Source of the DNA: Weizmannia acidilactici
Lineage (GTDB): Bacteria; Bacillota; Bacilli; Bacillales; Bacillaceae_C
Direction of reading: 5' to 3'
DNA: 64,000 bases
NCBI RefSeq assembly: GCF_008974225.1
Contig: NZ_BKZR01000016.1
Coordinates: 1 to 64,000, forward strand
The notes under the pieces are model-generated. The model ran no database searches and was not told the origin of the DNA. It was given only the letters and a program-made list of their open reading frames with translations. Both the position numbers and the translations under genes were made by a program. Below are positions 57,874-64,000 of this stretch, piece by piece (positions within the stretch are counted from its first letter, which is position 1; each line of letters begins with the position of its first letter).

Positions 57874-58312
57874 CCATGAATGCATTCAGCATCCAAATAT
57901 GTTTATCAAACCGTTTCAAGCAGCAGGTTAAATCATTTACCGTGGCGTCATCTTTCCTCTCTTCCGCCAGTGGGATCCCGGTTTCCCGGATTTCATTTGC
58001 CATTTGTGCAAAATCATCCTTTAACTGCTTCAGGATTTCGCGCTCTTCATTATCGGCGCTTGCTTCCACAATCGTCTTTTGATCGAGGAATTTGGACATT
58101 GTTGCAAGCGGCCTGCCCCCGATTGACAAAATCCTTTCCGCCAGCACATCAATCAGTTCGGAAAATTCGAGGTACAAATTTTCAAAAAACTGGTGGAGCG
58201 TAAAAAAGTTTTTCCCTTGGATATACCAATGATAACGGTGCAGTTTGATATAAAGGACTGTAAAATTTGAGAGTTCCCTGTTTAAAAACTGGATCAGTTT
58301 CTCATCATCCAA
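57863..58312 (-). CDS. dps: Dps-type ferritin-like iron-storage/DNA-protection protein
   Basis: Dodecameric mini-ferritin subunit of 149 aa. The ferroxidase residues are all present with canonical spacing: His28 (HRYHWYIQG), His40 (FTLHQFFE), Asp55 and Glu59 (SELIDVLAERI). It oxidises Fe(II) with peroxide and stores the iron, protecting DNA. It lacks a long Lys-rich N-terminal tail. No PerR box was found upstream, so control by general stress or growth phase is possible. Confidence 0.93.
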   Translation of the reverse strand: MDDEKLIQFLNRELSNFTVLYIKLHRYHWYIQGKNFFTLHQFFENLYLEFSELIDVLAERILSIGGRPLATMSKFLDQKTIVEASADNEEREILKQLKDDFAQMANEIRETGIPLAEERKDDATVNDLTCCLKRFDKHIWMLNAFMDQR

Positions 58313-58414
58313 TGCGCATCTACCCCCCTGTACGGGACCGTAATGAAGCTATTTTGCGGAAACTGTTATATTTTACCCCGCATATTTAGGTTTTGTGCGC
58401 ACTTCCGATTCTAT

Positions 58415-58885
58415 TCATGATGAATGCCAAATTTCAATTTTTATTTTTTTTGCGAGTTTCCGCATCTGCGCAAAAGCCCAATAGCCCATCATGCCGCCGA
58501 AAGTGTTGAGCAGGATGTCATCCACATCAAATCCGCCGACATGGAAAAACCCCTGGATCGTTTCCGCCACGGCCGATGTGGAAAACGACAGCACCCCGGT
58601 TTTCCAACCCTTTCTTAACCGCTGGAAAATAAAAGGCAGGAACCATCCGTACGGCATAAACATCAGTATATTGCCAAACAGATTGAAAAACCAAATGTCG
58701 AAATAAAAATAACGGTAATAAAGGATATACATCCGGATCGTTTTAAACGGGATGAAATTATGGTTGGCGGGATTGGGTGTATGGCGGTACGGGATGAAAA
58801 ACAATAAATCCCCCAAACAAGCAGCATACGCGATAAAGGCGATCCAAACCGCAGCATTGATTTTTTTCCGGTTGCTTTTTCCCAT
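58415..58885 (-). CDS. VanZ-family membrane protein
   Basis: A 156-aa membrane protein with four to five helices: AVWIAFIAYAACLGDLLFFI, NFIPFKTIRMYI, FDIWFFNLFGNILMFMPYGW (the FNLxGNIxMFxPxG signature of VanZ-like proteins) and GGFDVDDILLNTFGGMMGYW. VanZ homologues are linked to teicoplanin tolerance, but most have no known role. GGAGG precedes ATG 58885. It ends in a Lys-rich tail. Confidence 0.87.
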   Translation of the reverse strand: MGKSNRKKINAAVWIAFIAYAACLGDLLFFIPYRHTPNPANHNFIPFKTIRMYILYYRYFYFDIWFFNLFGNILMFMPYGWFLPFIFQRLRKGWKTGVLSFSTSAVAETIQGFFHVGGFDVDDILLNTFGGMMGYWAFAQMRKLAKKIKIEIWHSS

Positions 58886-58921
58886 ATGCATCCTCCAGCC
58901 TTTTTATGGGCTAGCTTGTCC

Positions 58922-60142
58922 TTACTTGTTCTTATCTATATTATTCGGCGGAAAGCCCGTGTATGCGTCCGCTTGTACATCGCTTTTTTTAAGGTCTTCT
59001 ACGGAAACAGCTTCCTGCTTACCGCGGAAGAAGAACTTCATCATCACCGGCGTTACGATCGTGGTCACGAGTACAACCATTACCAGAACGGTGAACCAAT
59101 CCCCGGAAAGCAGTTTTTCCTCCAAGCCGATGCCGGCGATAATGAGTGCCACTTCCCCCCGCGAGACCATCGCGCTTCCAATGCCGAGCGAATCTTCCCA
59201 TGAAAATTTCGCCCACCTCGCACCGAGTCCACCGCCCGCGATCTTCGTAAGAACAGCAACGATGATGAGGATAGCCATCATGCCTAAAAATGGACCGGTC
59301 CCCTCCAATTCGGTCTGGATGCCGATCGAAGTGAAAAAAACCGGCACAAAAATGGAATAGCTGACCGTTTCCGTTTTATGAAATACTTTCTCCTGATATT
59401 TTGTCGTACTGATTGCAATCCCGGTAATATAAGCGCCGATGATGGCGGCAACCCCGGCGGTTTCGGAAAAATAAGCAAAAAGAAAGCAAATGATGAACGA
59501 TCCGGATAGCAGCGGTTCCGTCACTTTCAAATATGGAAGCTTCCCGAGCAGCCACGGCACGACCTTCCAAGCTGCGAAGATGGCAATGAAGAAAAATACC
59601 GCTTTTTTCAAAAGGACAATCCCTAGATTCGTGTCCCCACCGGCGAGGCTCATCAAAAAAGCCAATGCAACCATCACAAGCACATCGTCGATGACAGCCG
59701 CCCCGAGTACCACCATGCCTTCTTTCGATTTCAGCTTTCCAAGTTCTTTCAATGTCTGGACAGAAATGCTGACGCTTGTCGCCGACAACAGCAGACCTAA
59801 AAATGCAGCGCCGAGCCAGTCCAAACCGAGCAAGCGTCCTGCCAGCGCCCCGAAAACGAGCGGGAAAGCAACTCCGACAGATCCGACCAAAATGGAGGAT
59901 TTCGCTGATTTTTTAAATTCGTCCAAATCTGTTTCAAGGCCTGCCAGAAACATTAATAAAATGACCCCGATCCGGCTCATTTCCGAAAGTAGTTCGGAAT
60001 CGTGGACAAGACCGAGCACAGACGGGCCGATCACAATCCCTGCTACCAGCTTTCCGACAACGGACGGCTGGCCGAGGCGGACGCTGATGTCCCCGGCGAT
60101 TTTGGATACAAACAAAATCAAGGCCAATTGTAAAATAAACAT
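58922..60142 (-). CDS. CPA2-family cation/proton antiporter (KefB type)
   Basis: Membrane antiporter of 406 aa with 12-13 helices, exchanging K+ or Na+ for H+. LGQPSVVGKLVAGIVIGPSVLG near residue 26, FLAGLETDLDEFKKSAKSS near 65, ATSVSISVQTLKELGKL with the GAAVIDDVLVM core Asp pair near 150, and SRGEVALIIAGIGLE near 340. No TrkA-type regulatory domain follows, so control may depend on partner proteins or RNA. Its ATG 60142 follows AAGGAG by 8 nt. That AAGGAG sits in an inverted repeat, and the leader holds a terminator. Confidence 0.9.
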   Translation of the reverse strand: MFILQLALILFVSKIAGDISVRLGQPSVVGKLVAGIVIGPSVLGLVHDSELLSEMSRIGVILLMFLAGLETDLDEFKKSAKSSILVGSVGVAFPLVFGALAGRLLGLDWLGAAFLGLLLSATSVSISVQTLKELGKLKSKEGMVVLGAAVIDDVLVMVALAFLMSLAGGDTNLGIVLLKKAVFFFIAIFAAWKVVPWLLGKLPYLKVTEPLLSGSFIICFLFAYFSETAGVAAIIGAYITGIAISTTKYQEKVFHKTETVSYSIFVPVFFTSIGIQTELEGTGPFLGMMAILIIVAVLTKIAGGGLGARWAKFSWEDSLGIGSAMVSRGEVALIIAGIGLEEKLLSGDWFTVLVMVVLVTTIVTPVMMKFFFRGKQEAVSVEDLKKSDVQADAYTGFPPNNIDKNK

Positions 60143-60298
60143 CTCCTCAACTCCTTATCGGCCCAATCGATAAGGAGAATGCCGCCACAGCCCCTTAATA
60201 GTGAAAAAAGCAAGGAGGAGCCTGTGGTGACAGACTCCTCCATTGACCGACCATATTTAGTTGATTCATATTTTACTTGGATTATTACGATTTGTCAA
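60143..60298 (-). promoter_or_regulatory. Structured leader and promoter of the antiporter gene
   Basis: On the minus strand: -35 TTGACA (60298-60293), 17 bp, -10 TAAAAT (60275-60270), start near 60263. The leader of about 120 nt then has a strong terminator hairpin (GGAGGAG...CTCCTCC with T6, 60241-60202). Last comes CTCCTTATCG/CGATAAGGAG, a perfect 10-bp hairpin with a 7-nt loop (60177-60151) that buries the Shine-Dalgarno AAGGAG. CCACAG in the terminator can alternatively pair with CTGTGG (near 60182-60188). This looks like a riboregulator; no known aptamer was recognised. Confidence 0.65.
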
Positions 60299-61242
60299 GA
60301 AGCAATGTCGCGCTTTTGGAAATACCAAAACGTCAAGGCCATGAAAACAAGATAGTAAACCGCAAGCACAGCGAGCGAAAACGGCAATGTGACACCCCCT
60401 GCCAGTTTATCCTGGTATGCAAAGACGGACAGGTCCAGATGCGGAAAAATCAGGAATTTTACCCAATGGTACTTTTCCATGAGAAACAGGAGAATGCCGC
60501 CCACTGTATTGGTTATAAACAAAGCAAAGATCCCAATCCCGACCGCCAATGCCTGGCTTTTAAATAGCGTCGAAAGCATAAACGCAATCGCGCTGACCAT
60601 CACAAGGCTCGGCAGGTACAGCGCAAATTTCAGAAAAAACTGCGGCCCGATTTCTTTAATTTGATAGTTGTTAAAATCCAGGCTGTCTTCAATAAACTTT
60701 GTATGGAAGCCCCCGGCGCCCTGGAAAATTAAGCCGACTACAAATCCTGAAACAAGCAGCACGGCGAGCAGCAAAATGGAATATGCAGTAACGGCAATAT
60801 ATTTGGACAGCAGGATTTTCCACCTTTCATGTGGCCGGATCATAAGCTGCTTGATGGTGCCCGTTGCAAATTCCGACGAAACGTTCGCACTCCCGACGAT
60901 CACACTGAACAAGGTGACGAAAGATCCGAGCGGAATGACGACATTGTTCATGAAATGCCAGTTAGAATGGGCATCCGGATTGATATTGTACTTTAAATAA
61001 TCTTGATTTCTCTGTATGTTTTGCGCAAGATCGGCATACTGATCAGGATCTTTTTGCATAAGCCGCTCATCCGCCTTGATTTCCTGCTGGATTTTTGCAC
61101 GCCAGTCCGGGTCATCTTTACCGTAAATTCTATTGTAAAAAATGGCCGCCACCAGAACAATCGCCACGATGAGGAGCATGTAGACCCATGCGCTTTTCCG
61201 GGCAAAAATTTTCATCCATTCATTTTGCACCAATGCCATCAT
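60295..61242 (-). CDS. ABC-2-type transporter permease
   Basis: Membrane permease of 315 aa: an N-terminal helix (SAWVYMLLIVAIVLVAAIFY), a 70-residue extracytoplasmic charged loop, then five helices (FVTLFSVIVGSANVSSEFAT and TIKQLMIRPHERWKILLSKY are ABC-2 export motifs). It pairs with the ATPase at 61239, which overlaps it by 4 bp. Export of a peptide antibiotic or lipid-type substrate is likely (bacitracin/lantibiotic resistance type), but the cargo is unknown. Its stop codon overlaps the antiporter -35 element. Confidence 0.88.
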   Translation of the reverse strand: MMALVQNEWMKIFARKSAWVYMLLIVAIVLVAAIFYNRIYGKDDPDWRAKIQQEIKADERLMQKDPDQYADLAQNIQRNQDYLKYNINPDAHSNWHFMNNVVIPLGSFVTLFSVIVGSANVSSEFATGTIKQLMIRPHERWKILLSKYIAVTAYSILLLAVLLVSGFVVGLIFQGAGGFHTKFIEDSLDFNNYQIKEIGPQFFLKFALYLPSLVMVSAIAFMLSTLFKSQALAVGIGIFALFITNTVGGILLFLMEKYHWVKFLIFPHLDLSVFAYQDKLAGGVTLPFSLAVLAVYYLVFMALTFWYFQKRDIAS

Positions 61243-62177
61243 TTGTTCTCCACCTCTTCCCCGTGATTCGTTAATTCAAGGAAACGTTCTTCCAATGTTT
61301 TCTTTTCAAAAGCAATTTCATAAACTTTGCAGCCGCTTTTCACCAATGTTTCGTTGATTTTGGCGGCATCTTCATATGCTGCCGAAACCGTTATCCGTGA
61401 GGAATCCATGGTGCTTACGGCAAAATCAAATTGTTTTTCAATTGCTTGTATCGCCATCGCACTGTTATCCGTGGTGAAGATGATGTCACGGAGAGAGTTA
61501 TTTTGTATGCCCGTCGTTTCTTCCATTGTCTCAATGTGGATCAGTTTCCCTTTTTCAATGATGGCATACCGGTCGCACATCAATTCCATCTCGGACAACA
61601 AATGCGAAGAAACCAGCACGGAAACCCCGCTTGCCGCAAGCGTGCGCAAATAATCCCTGAACTCCCGGATGCCTTGTGGGTCCAAACCGTTTGTCGGCTC
61701 GTCGAGGACAAGTAAAAACGGGCTATGTAAAATGGCCTGGGCAACGCCGAGCCGCTGCCGCATCCCTAAAGAATATGTTTTTACTTTTTGTTTTAAGGCA
61801 CCTTCCAGCTTTACGAGCCCGGCCACTTCCATGATTTTTTCCTCCGGAATTTCCTTTCTTGACATTCTTTTATAGTGGACAAGATTTTGGTACCCGGTCA
61901 TATACGAATAAAATTCCGGGTTTTCGACGATCGCGCCGATTTCATTCATGGCACCTTTAAAATCTTCGTCAAGGCTTTTGCCGCTAATATACACTTCCCC
62001 GCTTGTCCGTTTGATCAGGGAAACGATCATCCGGATGATCGTTGTTTTACCGGCGCCGTTCGGACCCAAAAGCCCGAAGATTTCCCCTTTTTTCACTTCA
62101 AAACTGACATTGTCAACGATTTTCTTTGAACGGATTTGTTTCGTCAGCCCTTTGACCGAGAGAGCAATTTCACTCAT
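61239..62177 (-). CDS. ABC transporter ATP-binding protein (BcrA type)
   Basis: ATPase of 312 aa: Walker A GLLGPNGAGKTT near residue 40, Q-loop, signature YSLGMRQRLGVA near 133, Walker B LLVLDEPTNGLDP near 155, and H-switch SSHLLSE near 190. The C-terminal 80 residues (IQNNSLRDIIFTTDNSAMAI onward) are the accessory domain of BcrA/LanF-type exporters. The start ATG 62177 follows TAGGGATG; the upstream frame lacks a ribosome site. First gene of a two-gene exporter operon. Confidence 0.92.
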   Translation of the reverse strand: MSEIALSVKGLTKQIRSKKIVDNVSFEVKKGEIFGLLGPNGAGKTTIIRMIVSLIKRTSGEVYISGKSLDEDFKGAMNEIGAIVENPEFYSYMTGYQNLVHYKRMSRKEIPEEKIMEVAGLVKLEGALKQKVKTYSLGMRQRLGVAQAILHSPFLLVLDEPTNGLDPQGIREFRDYLRTLAASGVSVLVSSHLLSEMELMCDRYAIIEKGKLIHIETMEETTGIQNNSLRDIIFTTDNSAMAIQAIEKQFDFAVSTMDSSRITVSAAYEDAAKINETLVKSGCKVYEIAFEKKTLEERFLELTNHGEEVENK

Positions 62178-62371
62178 ATCATCCCTACTTTCTGTTAAAC
62201 TAGTGTTATATAAATATTTACGGAATTGATCCATAAAGGTTTCAATAAATTTCAAATGGAAAAATATGTTGTGATCCAGTTCCACCGGATATAATCATAT
62301 TTTTGTTTTATACACAATAATATATTCATAGTAAAAGATGCTTGATGCCCAGGGAATTAGAGGGATGATCC

Positions 62372-62713
62372 ATGTCAAAAATCACGTGGAAAGTTGTTTT
62401 ATTATCCGTCTGCCTGCTTTTGCTCGCGGTCCTGCTGTTTTATCAACGCCCTGTCAGCTCCTATAAGCGCGTGGAGATTGTAGACAAATTTTATACGCCG
62501 AACCGGAAAGAAGTCCCGGTTGCTACAGGCGTGAAAACGAAACGGAAAATAAAATTGGCGCCGACGACGACTAAACCGTACTGCGCCATGGAATTCAGCA
62601 ATGGTAAAACCCTTTCAATGGATTGCGATACATATTTAAACTATTCCATAGGGGAAAACGTGAAAATCAAATACCGCGGAAATCGCTTAATCGATATCCG
62701 CCGGAAAGAATAG
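62372..62713 (+). CDS. Small membrane-anchored protein, unknown
   Basis: A 113-aa protein with one N-terminal helix (WKVVLLSVCLLLLAVLLFYQ) and a basic outside domain of beta character (RVEIVDKFYTPNRKEVPVAT, CAMEFSNGKTLSMDCDTY) with two Cys that could pair. No family is recognised. GAGGGATGAT precedes the ATG. It sits alone between the ABC operon and murB. Confidence 0.7.
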   Translation: MSKITWKVVLLSVCLLLLAVLLFYQRPVSSYKRVEIVDKFYTPNRKEVPVATGVKTKRKIKLAPTTTKPYCAMEFSNGKTLSMDCDTYLNYSIGENVKIKYRGNRLIDIRRKE

Positions 62714-62715
62714 AA

Positions 62716-62757
62716 AAGGCCGGTTCTTTTGATTATGCAAAAGAACCGGCCTTTCTT
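62716..62757. terminator. Bidirectional terminator before murB end
   Basis: AAAGGCCGGTTCTTTTG pairs with AAAAGAACCGGCCTTT around a short loop; it serves the two convergent genes. Confidence 0.92.
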
Positions 62758-63667
62758 AGTCTTCCCCGATAATTTTTACTTCTGTTTCGAGATCAACGCC
62801 GAATTTTTCCTTGACCGTTTTTTGGACAAGTTTGATCAAATTTATATAATCGGTTGCCGTCCCGCCCCCGACATTGACCATAAAACCGGCATGTTTCTTG
62901 GAGACTTCGACGCCGCCGATCCGCGTCCCCTGCAAGCCGCTGTCTTGGATCAGCTTGCCCGCAAAATACCCGGGCGGTCGTTTGAATACACTGCCGCACG
63001 AAGGATATTCGAGCGGCTGTTTTGACTCCCGGAGAAAAGTCAGCTCATCCATTTTCGCTTTGATTTCCCGATCGTCCCCCGGCTCCAAGCTGAACGTTCC
63101 TTCCAAAACGATTTCCCCATTTTCGGCGATCGAACTCTTCCGGTAATGGAAAGACAAATCGTTTTTTTTGAGTCTTTTCATCCCGCCGTTTTTCGTGAGG
63201 ACAAGCGCGCTCGACAGGACATCTTTAATTTCCCCGCCGTAAGCGCCCGCGTTCATATAAAGCGCACCACCGACCGATCCCGGAATACCGCAAGCAAATT
63301 CAAGACCGGTAAGCTTTTGCTTGAGCGCATAACGGGAAACGTCAATGATGGCCGCCCCGCATTGGGCCGTGATATCATTTCCGGAATGCGAAATTTTTGT
63401 TAATCTGGTTAAAATCAGGACGATGCCCCTGATCCCACCGTCTTTGATGATTAAATTGGAGCCGTTCCCCAATATCGTATACGGTACCCCGTTTTCAATG
63501 GCAAACCGGACCGTTTTCTGTACTTCTTCATACGTTTGCGGAAAAATCAGGAAATCCGCTTTTCCTCCCGTTTTGGTAAAAGTGTATTTGCTTAAAGGTT
63601 CATCCAGCAACACTTCACCCGAATAAACCAGTGAACGTAGATCGTGCAAAATCGTCTTTTCCGCCAT
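62756..63667 (-). CDS. murB: UDP-N-acetylenolpyruvoylglucosamine reductase
   Basis: FAD/NADPH enzyme of peptidoglycan precursor synthesis, 303 aa, reducing UDP-GlcNAc-enolpyruvate to UDP-MurNAc in the cytosol. FAD-binding TILGNGSNLIIKDGGIRGIV near residue 58, GLEFACGIPGSVGGALYMNA near 118 and YPSCGSVFKRPPGYFAGKLI near 220 with the proton-donating Ser. It is a type IIa MurB. Here it is apart from other mur genes. Confidence 0.95.
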   Translation of the reverse strand: MAEKTILHDLRSLVYSGEVLLDEPLSKYTFTKTGGKADFLIFPQTYEEVQKTVRFAIENGVPYTILGNGSNLIIKDGGIRGIVLILTRLTKISHSGNDITAQCGAAIIDVSRYALKQKLTGLEFACGIPGSVGGALYMNAGAYGGEIKDVLSSALVLTKNGGMKRLKKNDLSFHYRKSSIAENGEIVLEGTFSLEPGDDREIKAKMDELTFLRESKQPLEYPSCGSVFKRPPGYFAGKLIQDSGLQGTRIGGVEVSKKHAGFMVNVGGGTATDYINLIKLVQKTVKEKFGVDLETEVKIIGED

Positions 63668-63689
63668 TGTCTTCTCCTTCTTCGCTGCA

Positions 63690-63989
63690 TTACACGGGCC
63701 CGGGTTGCTGATGGTGGCGTGCCGCAGGGTAATGTCGGATCATCAGCACCAAACAAACAAGCGGATACCCGCCAAGCACAACACCCGAGACGAGCCCGTT
63801 TTTTGTCATCCATTCATCGATTATCGTATGTAAAACGAGTGGAACCGTTATGGTGTAGCACGACATTTTCCATAAATGCCGGTATGCAAGTTTTCTTTTC
63901 ATCAGCTTCCGCAGCACATACCCGCAGCAGGCCAGCAGCGAAATGCCGGCGAGCACGGTACATGCCGCCAAAAGCTCATACACAAACAA
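63690..63989 (-). CDS. Small membrane protein, unknown
   Basis: A 99-aa protein with about three hydrophobic helices (FVYELLAACTVLAGISLLAC, SCYTITVPLVLHTII, GVVLGGYPLVCLVLMI) and a His/Pro-rich tail (RHYPAARHHQQPGP). No family is recognised. The start at 63989 is near the window edge and its ribosome site is only partly visible. It is 22 bp before the murB start on the same strand, possibly one transcript. Confidence 0.55.
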   Translation of the reverse strand: MFVYELLAACTVLAGISLLACCGYVLRKLMKRKLAYRHLWKMSCYTITVPLVLHTIIDEWMTKNGLVSGVVLGGYPLVCLVLMIRHYPAARHHQQPGPV

Positions 63990-64000
63990 AAAATAAAAAA

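Noticed and set aside
1..64000. CRISPR array, rRNA or tRNA genes, plasmid or phage origin
   Set aside because: No regularly spaced repeats, no rRNA or cloverleaf sequences with CCA-type acceptor ends, and no phage structural genes were seen in reading both strands.

Overview
The window looks like chromosomal DNA of a low-to-middle GC, endospore-forming member of the Bacillaceae. Spore genes (sspH, cwlJ, a GerPA-type gene, a YjcZ-type micro-gene, ypzG), strong Shine-Dalgarno sites with many TTG/GTG starts, CcpA cre boxes and an MntR box support this. Gene content resembles Heyndrickxia (Bacillus) coagulans, but the species is an inference.

The main result is that the window appears to hold the replication terminus. 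A close homologue of the Bacillus subtilis replication terminator protein gene (rtp, 18843-19220) is preceded by four same-orientation Ter-like sites (18546-18808). A dif-like XerCD site lies at 32846-32873. A Ter-like site in the opposite orientation, with weaker companions, lies at 49669-49813. Together they outline a fork trap of about 31 kb with dif near its midpoint. Gene strand agrees: nearly all genes left of rtp are on +, most right of about 39 kb are on -.

Region by region. 0-9.5 kb: an M20 peptidase, a broken DMT/EmrE-type transporter, then the acetoin dehydrogenase operon acoABCL with a sigma-54 promoter, phased upstream repeats, a terminator, and its activator acoR whose promoter overlaps a cre site. 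9.8-13.1 kb: an MBL hydrolase, threonine aldolase, macrodomain protein and sspH. 13.2-18.5 kb: a decaying acyl-CoA cluster (fused SDR/thiolase relic, CoA-transferase lacking a normal start codon, acyl-CoA ligase broken by a 7-bp duplication, one intact ligase). 18.5-26.4 kb: Ter array and rtp, HAD phosphatases, DUF420 protein, LDH-family dehydrogenase, and a LacI regulator divergent from a GH4 6-phospho-beta-glucosidase. 26.7-31.7 kb: an AT-rich acquired island with cadC-cadA next to a mosaic of IS3 and Tn3-family relics. 31.7-37.9 kb: two DUF1801 paralogues, dif, an unusual alpha/beta-hydrolase-fold/BTAD regulator, an SDR, an MFS exporter and cwlJ. 38-49.3 kb: adenine deaminase, DNA repair genes (exoA, broken mug) and a glycogen locus (GH15 gene, glgB, glgC, glgD, glgA) in which glgA has a stop codon at the conserved active-site glutamate. 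49.6-64 kb: right Ter cluster, ypzG, an unidentified structured small RNA, Nudix genes, mntH, small spore genes, a guanine riboswitch with a purine permease, dps, a cation/proton antiporter with a structured leader, an ABC exporter pair and murB.

Several breaks fall in homopolymers (T6, T7, A7, G8), so either the read data are imperfect or gene decay is active here. The glgA nonsense codon and the 7-bp duplication are not homopolymer events. All assignments come from reading the sequence; no searches were run.
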